A stretch of DNA of 64,000 nt from Microbacterium salsuginis. Lineage in GTDB: Bacteria > Actinomycetota > Actinomycetes > Actinomycetales > Microbacteriaceae. A model generated the notes under the pieces. That model had not been told where the DNA came from. It saw only the letters and a program-made list of their open reading frames with translations, and searched no databases. Position numbers and translations under genes: made by a program. Location of the stretch: NCBI RefSeq assembly GCF_012524205.1, contig NZ_JABACI010000001.1, positions 1,240,001 through 1,304,000 on the forward strand, given 5' to 3'. This document shows positions 15,619-23,946 of this stretch, piece after piece. Within the stretch, counting starts at the first letter, position 1. Each line of letters begins with the position of its first letter.

Positions 15619-17016
15619 TCATTCGCGCAGGTGCGCGCGCAGCACCCCCGAGAGCCCAGCTCGCTCGTCGCACGCGTCGTAACGGAAGGATGCGGCCAGC
15701 TCGCGCGCCCGCTCGGGGTCGATGCCGCCGAAGCGGTCGGCGAACTGCTCGGCCAGCGGCTCGGCCAGCAGGATGTGCCGCACCAGCACGGCGATGTGCG
15801 GCTGCCGGCCCCACGGATACGGCGAGTAGCCCGGGAACTCTCGGTCGAAGATCGCCTCGATGGGGTCGAGCACCTCGCGGATGCCGGCATCCGATCCGCC
15901 CCACGAATCCACGCCGAGACGCTGCTTCTTCTCGACGAGATCGCCGATGAGACCGAGGTAGGGGCTCTCGGGCGAAACCGTCATGAGCCCCTGCAACCCG
16001 ATGTCCTTATACGTCCACAGCGCCCAGCTCGCGCCGTGCTCGCGGTAGATCTCGAGCTGATCCTGCAGCAGGCGCAGGCGCCAGGGATCCTGCGACCGAT
16101 CGGCGGAGTACACCGGTCCGAACTCGCCGATCCAGATCGGCGTGCCGGTGCGCCGCATGTACTCCGTGCGACGCAGGAACGTCTGCTCCACGACGGCGCG
16201 ATCGAAGTACTCTCCGCGCGTCACACCGGGGTACGCGGTCGCACTCGTGATGCCCGGCAGCGCGTAGTCGTGGGCGGTGTAGACGGTGTTCTCCATCGGC
16301 TCGGGCCGCCCGTCGAGGAACGAGAAGTCGGTCGAATACCGGTTGCCGTCGAGGAACAGCACGTGCTTCGGATCGATGGCGCGGATCGCGCGCTCGAGGC
16401 GCTCGTAGAAGAGGGGCAGCACGTCCCCGGTCGGATCACTCGGCTCGTTGATCGGGTTGTAGCCGGCGACCTCGGGCCGGTCCTTGAACCGGTCGGCGAG
16501 CGCCTCCCACAGATGCACGACCCGATCCTGGAAGTGCCGCTGGTTCCAGAAGTCCGCGACGTGGGTCGGGTTGTCGCTGTGCCAGTGCTGGTTCTGCCGG
16601 CCCGGGAGGGCATGCAGGTCGAGGATCGAGTAGATGCCGTGGCGGGCGAGCAGGCTCACGACCCGGTCCAGACGTGCGAAGCCCTCCTCCTTGAGCTGGA
16701 ACGGCGCGGCGTCGTCTTCGAAATGCCGGTAGTTGAACGGGATGCGCACGCTGTTGAGTCCGAGCGAGGCCAGGTGCGCAGCATCCGCCTCGTCGAAGAA
16801 GTCCGTCATGAACGCCTCGAAGAACGCGTCGTACGCCTCGCGCCCCATGCGGCCCCGCATCAGGCGACGGATCGCCTCTTCGTTGCCGGGATAGCCGGTG
16901 ATGAAGTTCTCCATGTTCATCCAGCCCCCGAGGCCGACGCCGGTCAGGCGGATCGGCCGGCCGGCCGCATCTGCCAGCGAGGTTCCGCGGACGGTGAGGA
17001 AGTTGAGATCGCTCAT
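15619..17016 (-). CDS. GH5-family glycoside hydrolase, cytoplasmic
   Basis: A 465-residue GH5 (cellulase-clan) enzyme. Opening strand LTGVGLGGWMNME is typical of the exo-beta-1,3-glucanase-like branch. The acid/base Glu is E191 in NPINEPS and the nucleophile E298 in IWIGEFG. There is no signal peptide, so it acts on imported oligosaccharides. A C-terminal ~70-residue helical region follows the barrel. The ATG at 17016 is chosen; a GTG at 17025 is possible. A GAAATCGCTTTC operator is 17 bp upstream, linking it to the neighbouring LacI gene and the ABC locus. Substrate (beta-glucan versus mannan) unproven. Confidence 0.88.
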   Translation of the reverse strand: MSDLNFLTVRGTSLADAAGRPIRLTGVGLGGWMNMENFITGYPGNEEAIRRLMRGRMGREAYDAFFEAFMTDFFDEADAAHLASLGLNSVRIPFNYRHFEDDAAPFQLKEEGFARLDRVVSLLARHGIYSILDLHALPGRQNQHWHSDNPTHVADFWNQRHFQDRVVHLWEALADRFKDRPEVAGYNPINEPSDPTGDVLPLFYERLERAIRAIDPKHVLFLDGNRYSTDFSFLDGRPEPMENTVYTAHDYALPGITSATAYPGVTRGEYFDRAVVEQTFLRRTEYMRRTGTPIWIGEFGPVYSADRSQDPWRLRLLQDQLEIYREHGASWALWTYKDIGLQGLMTVSPESPYLGLIGDLVEKKQRLGVDSWGGSDAGIREVLDPIEAIFDREFPGYSPYPWGRQPHIAVLVRHILLAEPLAEQFADRFGGIDPERARELAASFRYDACDERAGLSGVLRAHLRE

Positions 17017-17032
17017 GGACCTCACGATACAA

Positions 17033-17044
17033 GAAATCGCTTTC
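17033..17044. promoter_or_regulatory. LacI-type operator in front of the GH5 gene
   Basis: GAAATCGCTTTC, one base different from the GAAACCGCTTTC copy at 12237. It lies 17 bp from the GH5 start and is oriented toward that gene. Confidence 0.6.
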
Positions 17045-17099
17045 TCCGATGACCGAGCATCGGTGCTCGTTCGTCGTCTGTATCGTCGTGATTACGGCT

Positions 17100-17111
17100 G
17101 AAAGCGGTTTC
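17100..17111. promoter_or_regulatory. LacI-type operator in front of the LacI gene
   Basis: GAAAGCGGTTTC, identical to the copy at 12403-12414. Its position before the regulator gene suggests autoregulation. Confidence 0.65.
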
Positions 17112-17175
17112 GCACCCATAGGATGGTGACGCGGATGTGGCGAACGGAATCGTCCGCAACGGGAAAGGGGCACGC

Positions 17176-18177
17176 GTGGTCAGACGCACCAGGGCGACGA
17201 CGATCGCCGAGGTCGCGCAGCATGCCGGCGTCTCACCGGCCACCGTGTCGCGGGTCATGAACGACCGCTTCCTGGGCGAGCCCAAGATCGCCGAACGGGT
17301 GCGGGCATCCGCTCGCGAACTCGACTACTCGCCGAACCACCTGGCGCGCAGCTTCGCGCTCGGGCAGACGAACGCCATCGGCTTCCTCGTGCCCGACCTC
17401 GCCAACCCCTCTTTCCAGGCAGTGCTGTCGGGGCTGAGCAAGGCCGCCGGTGAGGAGGGCTACCGCGTGCTGGTCGCCGACTCCGCCGAGTCGGCCGATG
17501 ATGAACCGCTTCTCGCAGCCGAGATCCGCCGACGATGCGACGCACTCGTGCTGTGCGCGCCGCGCATGGCCGAAGACGCGCTCGTGCGCGCCACCGAGAC
17601 GCTCGGCCCTGTCGTGCTGATGAACCGCTCGAGCTCGTCGGTCACCGCCCCGACTCTGTCGGTCGATTCGCGCGGCGGCTTCGAGGCGCTCGCCCGACAT
17701 CTGTACTCGCTCGGGCATCGCCGACTCGCGTACGTCGAGGGCCCCGCCGGAGTCGCCAACGAGAAGCGGCTGCGTGGCCTCGCCGACTTCCAGGAGTCGG
17801 TCAAGGGCGTCACGGTCGAGCGCGTGCCCGGCGGCGCCGGGAGCGAGCACGGTCTTGCCGCCGTGGGCGCGCTGCTGCGCACGCGCGCCACCGCCGCCCT
17901 CGCGTTCAACGACCTGGTCGCGGTCGGCCTCGTCCACGGGCTCGTCGAGCGGGGCGTCAGCGTGCCCGACGACATGTCGGTCACGGGATTCGACGACATC
18001 CCCTTCGCCCGCTTCATGTCGCCGTCGCTCACGACGGCGTCGGTGCCGCACGAGGTTCTCGGTGCGCTGGCGTGGGGACGGATGCGGTCGCTCATCGAGG
18101 GCTCGACCCCCGAGCACGACGTCGTCTTCCAGCCGCGGCTCGAGGTGCGCCGCTCGACGGCGGCACCGCGCGAGTGA
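17176..18177 (+). CDS. LacI-family regulator of the glycosidase / ABC locus
   Basis: A 333-residue LacI/GalR regulator: helix-turn-helix TIAEVAQHAGVSPATVSRVMN, hinge region NHLARSFA, sensor domain starting NAIGFLVPDLANPSF, ending VRRSTAAPRE. GGGAAAGGGG ends 5 nt before the GTG at 17176, which decides the start over an upstream GTG at 17137. Four matching operators at the three promoters of this locus, including its own, make it the likely repressor of the binding protein, permeases, oxidoreductase and both glycosidases. The inducer is presumably a product of the imported oligosaccharide. Confidence 0.9.
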   Translation: MVRRTRATTIAEVAQHAGVSPATVSRVMNDRFLGEPKIAERVRASARELDYSPNHLARSFALGQTNAIGFLVPDLANPSFQAVLSGLSKAAGEEGYRVLVADSAESADDEPLLAAEIRRRCDALVLCAPRMAEDALVRATETLGPVVLMNRSSSSVTAPTLSVDSRGGFEALARHLYSLGHRRLAYVEGPAGVANEKRLRGLADFQESVKGVTVERVPGGAGSEHGLAAVGALLRTRATAALAFNDLVAVGLVHGLVERGVSVPDDMSVTGFDDIPFARFMSPSLTTASVPHEVLGALAWGRMRSLIEGSTPEHDVVFQPRLEVRRSTAAPRE

Positions 18178-18184
18178 CGCCCGG

Positions 18185-18200
18185 GCCCGCTCAGGCGGGC
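18185..18200. terminator. Short hairpin between convergent genes
   Basis: GCCCGC-TCAG-GCGGGC, a 6-bp stem overlapping the stop of the small acidic gene and 8 bp after the LacI stop. A possible bidirectional terminator. Confidence 0.4.
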
Positions 18201-18337
18201 GGGCTGTCGGGGTCCAGCGTCTTGAGGGTGTCCTCCTCGACCGGATTGTCGGCCTCGAGCTGATCCTCGGTCGTCTCGTCGCCGCCGGTCGGGTTGTCGG
18301 CCTCGACAGGCTGGTCTTCGGCTCGGCGCTCGTCCAT
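18191..18337 (-). CDS. Small acidic hypothetical protein (48 aa)
   Basis: A 48-residue, highly acidic, disorder-like peptide with two related units (VEADNPTGGDETTEDQ and LEADNPVEEDTLKTLD). No function recognised. The start at 18337 is supported by TACGGT located exactly 6 nt upstream, the leaderless promoter layout seen at many genes in this window; a longer frame upstream lacks this. It lies convergent to the LacI gene. Small acidic proteins of this kind are common in related genomes, but existence as an expressed gene is inferred. Confidence 0.55.
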   Translation of the reverse strand: MDERRAEDQPVEADNPTGGDETTEDQLEADNPVEEDTLKTLDPDSPPA

Positions 18338-18494
18338 GACCCCACCGTAGATCGATCGCGTCATCCGCGACAGATGCCCGGTCGCCCTGTCTCGCCGCGC
18401 GGCCATCCGAGAACCGGAGATGTGCGTTCTTTCCGGATGCTCTTGCCGCGGACGATCCGGGAATGGGCGGATTGTCCGATTTCCGGATCGGCAG

Positions 18495-19340
18495 TCAGGC
18501 CTCGCGCGTGATCGTGACCTTCACGTGGAGGCTGCTCTTGAACGGGCCGGCGTATACCCCGCGCAGCGGCGGCACATCGCTGTAGTCGCGGCCGCGGCCG
18601 ACCAGGACGTGCCGGTCGCCGATCTCGATGTTGTTCGTCGGATCGAAGCCCTGCCACTCCCCCGCGAACCATTCGACCCACGCGTGCGACTCGCCGGTCA
18701 CCGCGACGCCGACCTCTGCCGACGGACGCGGGTGGAGGTATCCCGAGACGTAACGGGCCGGGATGCCGACCTCCCGCAGGGCGCCGAGAGTGATGTGGGC
18801 GATGTCCTGACATACGCCCTTGCGTGCCTCCCATGCCTCGCTCGCTGTGGAGTGCACGCCGGTGATGCCGTGCATGTACTCGACGGCGTCGCCGACGGCC
18901 ACCGCGATCGCGTGGGCGGCCGGGCCGGGCCGGTCGTGCTGCGAGGCGATCGCACGCGCGAGTTCTGCGACCTCGGGATGCGGGCGGGTGCGGCCGGTCT
19001 GCGTCAGCTGCTCGACGGTCTCGATCGAGCGGCTCGCCTCGCGGGCCAGGGCGTCCCACGACAGGTCGATGTGCTCAAGGGGCCGCGGCCTCACCTCGAC
19101 CAGGGACCGCGCCGTGATCGTGAGCGCGGAGTGGGGCGAGAGCACGTCGAAGGCGGAGACACGTGTGCCGAAGTAGTCGACGTACTGGTTCACCGACGTC
19201 GACGGCTCGATGTCGAGTGAGGCGTTGAGCACGAACTGGCTGTCGGTCGAGACCGGGAGCATCCGCGCCTCGTTGTACGACGCGGTCGCGTCGCCCTGGT
19301 ACGAGAACCCCGTCTGATGCTCGATGCGGAGGCGTTTCAT
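18495..19340 (-). CDS. Transglutaminase-like protease-fold protein
   Basis: A 281-residue protein with an N-terminal beta-sandwich (LRIEHQTGFSYQGDATASYNEARM) and a transglutaminase core. The catalytic Cys is in ARKGVCQDIAH, the His in ESHAWVEWF and the Asp in GFDPTNN, all in standard order. No signal peptide. Its start overlaps the alpha-E gene stop (ATGA). It is the third gene of the conserved set ATP-grasp, alpha-E, transglutaminase, which comparative genomics has linked to peptide or amide-bond formation and processing. Substrate unknown; it may cleave or form amide bonds on a product of the ATP-grasp ligase. Confidence 0.9.
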   Translation of the reverse strand: MKRLRIEHQTGFSYQGDATASYNEARMLPVSTDSQFVLNASLDIEPSTSVNQYVDYFGTRVSAFDVLSPHSALTITARSLVEVRPRPLEHIDLSWDALAREASRSIETVEQLTQTGRTRPHPEVAELARAIASQHDRPGPAAHAIAVAVGDAVEYMHGITGVHSTASEAWEARKGVCQDIAHITLGALREVGIPARYVSGYLHPRPSAEVGVAVTGESHAWVEWFAGEWQGFDPTNNIEIGDRHVLVGRGRDYSDVPPLRGVYAGPFKSSLHVKVTITREA

Positions 19341-20269
19341 GAGATCTCTCCGATCCAGCTGGGCTCGGCCTGCGTCGGGAAGAAGCGGCCGCGGATCGCC
19401 TCCGATGCCTCGCGGGTGACGGTCTGCACGCGCTGCATGTGCTGGGGAAGCTCGTTCAGGATCTCGGAGATCGGCCGGTACTCGAGGTCGTTGCGGATCT
19501 GCCCGAGCGCGCGCAGCACGGTGTTGGAGTGCCCGACTCGGTCGGCGCGCGGATCGATCGCGCTCATGCACTCTTCGGCGCGCTGGATCGAGTAGATGAT
19601 CGAGCGCGGGAACAGCCGGTCCAGCAGCAGGAACTCCGCCGCGTTGCGTGCGCTCGGCATGCCGCGGTACGTCCGCAGATACGCCTCGTACGCGCCGCAA
19701 GACCGCAGGATGGTCGTCCAGGAGGGGCCGGACACCTCGGTCAGGGATCGCGTCGCCAGCAGACGGGCTGTCATGTCGGCGCGCTCGATGCTGCGTCCGA
19801 GCGTGAAGAACTGCCACGCCTCGTCACGACTCGTCGACGAGTCCACGATGCCGACCGCGAGCGCCGCCCGCTCCCGCACCCATTGGAAGAACTCGTGCAC
19901 GCGGTCGTTCTGCAGGCGCCGCGGCATCCGGGCGTTCGTGGTGTTGAGGGTCTCCCACAACTCGGTCGAGACGATCTCGCGTGCCCGGCGGGCATTCTCT
20001 CGCGCTGCGGTGAGGGCGTACGCGATGCTCGACGGGTTCATACGGTCCACCGCCAGTCGCGAAAGCACGTCTTCGCGACGCACCTGGTCGACGCCCTCGG
20101 GCGGCAGCGAGCCCATGACGCTCAGCAGCGACCGGCACGCGGTGTCCTCGTCGATCCACGGGTCTTCGAGCAGCAGCTGCAGGTGCACGTCGAGGATGCG
20201 GGCGGTGCCGTCGCTGCGCTCGATGTAGCGCCCGATCCAGAACAGCGACTCCGCGATCCGGCTCAGCAT
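19337..20269 (-). CDS. Alpha-E domain protein (DUF403)
   Basis: A 310-residue all-helical protein that opens with MLSRIAESLFWIGRYIERSD, the signature of the alpha-E family. The rest is a run of amphipathic helices with no catalytic motif that I can name. Known only by genomic association with the circularly permuted ATP-grasp enzyme and transglutaminase-like protein, as here. Start overlaps the ATP-grasp stop by 7 bp and its own stop overlaps the transglutaminase start by 4 bp, so the three are tightly coupled. Role unknown; probably cytoplasmic. Confidence 0.92.
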   Translation of the reverse strand: MLSRIAESLFWIGRYIERSDGTARILDVHLQLLLEDPWIDEDTACRSLLSVMGSLPPEGVDQVRREDVLSRLAVDRMNPSSIAYALTAARENARRAREIVSTELWETLNTTNARMPRRLQNDRVHEFFQWVRERAALAVGIVDSSTSRDEAWQFFTLGRSIERADMTARLLATRSLTEVSGPSWTTILRSCGAYEAYLRTYRGMPSARNAAEFLLLDRLFPRSIIYSIQRAEECMSAIDPRADRVGHSNTVLRALGQIRNDLEYRPISEILNELPQHMQRVQTVTREASEAIRGRFFPTQAEPSWIGEIS

Positions 20270-21957
20270 GAGGTGTCCTCGGCGGCTCGGGGCGAACGCT
20301 GTGCTTGCTGCTGCTGCTCGGCCTGCTCGACCGGCGTGCGCGGCCCGTCGTGGGGCGAGTGCGTCGGCTCGGACTGGGCGTCGTAGACGATCGGGATGGC
20401 GGCGGTCACGGTCGCGGCCTGGTCGGCGACCAGCCCCGACACGCCCTGACCCTGCCCGTATTCGACGTGTGCGGGTGCGGATCCGCCGATGACCCACGTG
20501 TCCTTCGAGCCGCCGCCCTGGCTGGAGTTGACCACCAGCTGCCCCTCGGGAAGTGCAACGCGGGTCAGCCCGCCGGGAAGCACCCACACGTCCTCGCCGT
20601 CGTTGACGGCGAACGGGCGCAGGTCGGCGTGCCGCGGTCGCATGCCGTCCTCGACGAGGGTCGGGATCGTCGACAGCATGACCACCGGCTGCGCGATCCA
20701 GCCGCGCGGATCCGCGAGCAGTCGCTGGCGGAGCCTCTCGAGTTCTGCGGGCGAGGCATCCGGCCCCACCACCAGCCCCTTGCCACCCGAGCCGTCCACA
20801 GGCTTGACCACGAGCTCGTCGAGGCGGTCGAGCACCTCTTCGAGCGCACCGGGGTCTTCGAGCCGCCACGTGTCGACGTTCTTGAGGATCGGCTCCTCGG
20901 CCAGGTAATAGCGGATCAGCTCGGGCACGTAGGTGTAAAGCAGCTTGTCGTCGGCCACGCCGTTGCCGACCGCGTTCGCGATGGTGACGTTGCCCAGACG
21001 GGCCGCCAGCATGAGGCCCGGCGCCCCGAGCATCGAATCGGCGCGGAACTGCAGCGGATCGAGAAACTCGTCATCGACCCGGCGGTAGATCACATCGACC
21101 CGCTTCGGGCCGCGGGTCGTGCGCATGAACACCTTGCCGCCGACGCACAGCAGGTCGCGGCCCTCGACGAGCTCGACGCCCATGAGGCGGGCCAGCAGCG
21201 TGTGCTCGAAGTAGGCGGAGTTGTACACGCCGGGCGTCAGCACCACGACGTTGGGGTCTTCGATGCCGGCCGGCGCCGAAGCACGCAGCGCGGCGAGCAG
21301 CTTGTTGGGGTAGTCGCCGACCGGCCGCACGCGCATCGATACGAACAGCTCGGGGAGGGTCTGCGCCATGACACGACGGTTCGAGATGACGTAGCTCACG
21401 CCCGACGGCACGCGCACGTTGTCTTCGAGCACGCGCATCTCGCCGTGCTCGTCGCGGATCAGGTCGATGCCCGAGACCTGGATGCGCACGCCGTTGGCGG
21501 ACTGGATGCCGGCGGCCTGACGGTAGAAGTACTGCGAACTCGAGATCAACCGGGCCGGCAGCACCTCGTCGCGCACGCAGTGCTGGCGCCCATACGCGTC
21601 GTCGAGGAACGCCTCGAGTGCGCGCACCCGCTGCTTGACGCCCGCCTCGATGCGCGACCACTCGTCGTACGCGATCACGCGGGGCACGGCGTCCAGCGGG
21701 AAGGGTCGTTCCTCGCCGGCGAAGTCGAACGTGACGCCCTGGGCCAGGTACGAGCTGGCGAGCGAATCGGTGCGACCCCGAAGCTCCTCCTGCGTCATCT
21801 GCGCGAGGGCCTGGTAGAGCTCCCGATAGGCGGCACGCGATTCGGCCGCCGCGCCAGGATGGGCCGGCGCCCCGAACATCTCGTCGAACGCGGGGATCCC
21901 CGACGGGGTCTTGCGCGGCGCCAGCGTGGAGCCGTAGCCGTCGAACAGATCACCCAT
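20263..21957 (-). CDS. Circularly permuted type 2 ATP-grasp protein
   Basis: A 564-residue predicted amide ligase of the DUF404/DUF407 group. Recognisable parts are FDEMFG near the N-terminus, RVIAYDEWSRIEAGVKQRVRAL, the acidic VLEDNVRVPSGVSYV, and a glycine-rich VVKPVDGSGGKGLVVGP nucleotide loop. The last ~50 residues are Gln/Pro-rich and not conserved in appearance. TAGGCT lies 6 nt before the ATG, indicating leaderless transcription of the three-gene operon. The family is predicted to activate a carboxylate with ATP and join it to an amine; the product of this operon has not been established to my knowledge. Confidence 0.92.
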   Translation of the reverse strand: MGDLFDGYGSTLAPRKTPSGIPAFDEMFGAPAHPGAAAESRAAYRELYQALAQMTQEELRGRTDSLASSYLAQGVTFDFAGEERPFPLDAVPRVIAYDEWSRIEAGVKQRVRALEAFLDDAYGRQHCVRDEVLPARLISSSQYFYRQAAGIQSANGVRIQVSGIDLIRDEHGEMRVLEDNVRVPSGVSYVISNRRVMAQTLPELFVSMRVRPVGDYPNKLLAALRASAPAGIEDPNVVVLTPGVYNSAYFEHTLLARLMGVELVEGRDLLCVGGKVFMRTTRGPKRVDVIYRRVDDEFLDPLQFRADSMLGAPGLMLAARLGNVTIANAVGNGVADDKLLYTYVPELIRYYLAEEPILKNVDTWRLEDPGALEEVLDRLDELVVKPVDGSGGKGLVVGPDASPAELERLRQRLLADPRGWIAQPVVMLSTIPTLVEDGMRPRHADLRPFAVNDGEDVWVLPGGLTRVALPEGQLVVNSSQGGGSKDTWVIGGSAPAHVEYGQGQGVSGLVADQAATVTAAIPIVYDAQSEPTHSPHDGPRTPVEQAEQQQQAQRSPRAAEDTSC

Positions 21958-22094
21958 GCGACGAGCCTAATGCGGGGTGTGTTGCGGGGGGATTTCCGGC
22001 ATCGATGGCCGGACGGACGCCGGGCGCATCACTCCTCACTCCGAGCGTCACCGTTTCGTCATCGGTAGCCGCCGCCACGGACGCCGCGCGCGCG

Positions 22095-22100
22095 TAGCCT
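22095..22100 (+). promoter_or_regulatory. Leaderless -10 box, molybdopterin oxidoreductase gene
   Basis: TAGCCT followed by 6 nt and the GTG start. The same layout occurs at several other genes here, with the start codon at or next to the transcription start. Confidence 0.55.
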
Positions 22101-22106
22101 CTACAT

Positions 22107-23852
22107 GTGACCGCCTCAGCGCGACGACGAGCTCCTGCCGAGCGCTCGTCACGGGCCTCGTCCGGCATCGCGGCACCCCTGACGTGGGTCGCGGGGGTGG
22201 CTGCTGTCGTGCTCGGGGCGGGGATCGGTGAGCTGGCGGCCGGACTTCTGGCTCCGGCATCCAGTCCTGTCGCTGCCATCGGCTCGGCCCTGATCGACAT
22301 CGCACCGACGTGGGCGAAGGATGCCGCGATCGCGCTGTTCGGCACCGCCGACAAGATCGCGCTCGTAGTGGGCATCGCCATCGTCATGCTGGGCGTGGCG
22401 GCACTGGCAGGGTGGCTGCAGGCGCGGACGCCCCCGTGGGGCGTCATCGTCGCCGCCGGCCTCGGCGTCGGCGGGGCGGTCATCGCGGCCACGCGACCCG
22501 CCGCCGGCCCGCTCGCGTGGGCCCCGGCCGCCGTGGCGGGCGCCGTCGCCGCGACGACGCTGTGGCTGCTCACCCGATCGCTGCAACGCACCGCGACCAC
22601 GACCTCCGCCACCGTCACGCCCGCCGCCGTCAAGACCACCGGCGTCACCTCGGACGCCGCCGACACGGGCCCCGCCTCGGAACCGGATCCGCGGAAGCGG
22701 ACGGATGCCACGACACCCCGCTCCGCCGAGGCCACAGGCGGCGCGTCCGAACCCGGGGCCGCGGCAGCGGATCCGAGATCGCGGCCGAGCCGTCGCGCGT
22801 TCTTCGCATGGGCGGGAGCCGCCGCCGTGGCCGGTATCCTCGCGGCGGCGGTCGGCGGCATCCGGAGCACAGCATCGGCCGGCGTGGCCGCGGCGCGGCG
22901 AGCGCTGCGGCTGCCGGCCGCGGCCACCGAGGCATCCCCCGTCCCGCCGACGGCAGAGCTCGGGATTCCCGGGCTGGCGCGTGTGGTGACCCCGAACGAC
23001 CGGTTCTACCGGATCGACACCGCGCTGATCGTGCCCGAAGTCGATCCGGCGGACTGGCGGCTGCGCGTGCACGGCATGGTCGCCGAAGAGTTCGAGCTCA
23101 CGTGGGACGAGCTGCTCGCGCTTCCGCTGCAGGAGAGCTGGACGACCCTCGCGTGCGTGTCGAACGAGGTCGGCGGCACGCTCATCGGCAACGCGCTGTG
23201 GCTCGGCTACCCGGTGCGCGAGCTCCTCTCGCGGGCGCGGCCCGACGCGGACGCCGACATGGTGCTGTCGCGGTCGATCGACGGGTTCACAGCATCCACT
23301 CCTCTCGAGGCCCTCACCGACGCCCGTGACGCTGTCCTCGCGGTCGGGATGAACGGCGAACCGCTGCCGCTGGAGCATGGCTTCCCGGCGCGCCTGGTCG
23401 TTCCGGGCCTCTACGGGTACGTGTCGGCGACGAAATGGGTGGTCGAGCTCGAGGTCACCCGCTTCGACCGCGCCCGGGCGTACTGGACCGATCGCGGATG
23501 GTCCGAGCGTGGGCCCATCAAGCTGCAGTCGCGCATCGACGTTCCCCGCAAGGCCCAGGGTCTGAGCGCCGGCGAGACGGTGATCGCGGGTGTGGCCTGG
23601 CACCAAGGGGTCGGCGTCGCCGGCGTCGAGGTGCAGGTGGACGACGGGCCGTGGCAGGAGGCGACACTGGCCACCGCCATCTCGGACGACACGTGGGTGC
23701 AATGGAGCATGCCGTGGACCGCCGAGGCGGGCGCGCACCTGATCCGCTGCCGGGCGACGAGCAGCGACGGCGAGCGTCAGGCGCCCACGCGGGCGGCACC
23801 CGCTCCGGACGGAGCGACCGGCTGGCACGAGAGGCATGTCGAAGTGTTCTGA
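22107..23852 (+). CDS. Membrane-anchored molybdopterin-dependent oxidoreductase (sulfite oxidase fold)
   Basis: A 581-residue protein. Residues ~20-155 contain about four membrane helices, followed by a disordered linker, a further hydrophobic segment after a twin-arginine-like SRRAFFAWAG (near residue 231), and then the sulfite-oxidase-type molybdopterin domain. Cys350 in TLACVSNEVGG is the expected Mo ligand. The C-terminus carries the Mo-co dimerisation domain (GVAWHQGVGVAGVEVQVDDGP written here as its two halves GVAWHQGVG and VEVQVDDGP). No heme domain is present. It is expected to act on the outer face. The substrate is unknown; the family includes sulfite, nitrate and sulfoxide-type reactions. 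It is monocistronic by layout. Confidence 0.88.
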   Translation: MTASARRRAPAERSSRASSGIAAPLTWVAGVAAVVLGAGIGELAAGLLAPASSPVAAIGSALIDIAPTWAKDAAIALFGTADKIALVVGIAIVMLGVAALAGWLQARTPPWGVIVAAGLGVGGAVIAATRPAAGPLAWAPAAVAGAVAATTLWLLTRSLQRTATTTSATVTPAAVKTTGVTSDAADTGPASEPDPRKRTDATTPRSAEATGGASEPGAAAADPRSRPSRRAFFAWAGAAAVAGILAAAVGGIRSTASAGVAAARRALRLPAAATEASPVPPTAELGIPGLARVVTPNDRFYRIDTALIVPEVDPADWRLRVHGMVAEEFELTWDELLALPLQESWTTLACVSNEVGGTLIGNALWLGYPVRELLSRARPDADADMVLSRSIDGFTASTPLEALTDARDAVLAVGMNGEPLPLEHGFPARLVVPGLYGYVSATKWVVELEVTRFDRARAYWTDRGWSERGPIKLQSRIDVPRKAQGLSAGETVIAGVAWHQGVGVAGVEVQVDDGPWQEATLATAISDDTWVQWSMPWTAEAGAHLIRCRATSSDGERQAPTRAAPAPDGATGWHERHVEVF

Positions 23853-23855
23853 CAT

Positions 23856-23866
23856 TGGTCCGACCA
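23856..23866. promoter_or_regulatory. FadR/GntR-type operator
   Basis: TGGTCCGACCA, symmetric except at the centre, fits the TGGTnnnACCA pattern used by many FadR-subfamily regulators. It lies 80 bp before the GntR gene and just after the stop of the oxidoreductase; a TACGAT -10-like box (23884-23889) follows it. Confidence 0.55.
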
Positions 23867-23946
23867 GGCAAAAGTCGGCCGTGTACGATGCGGGTGGGGT
23901 TGGGTTCCTGGGGAGGGCCTGCCCTCTGGCCTTCTGGGGAGGTACG

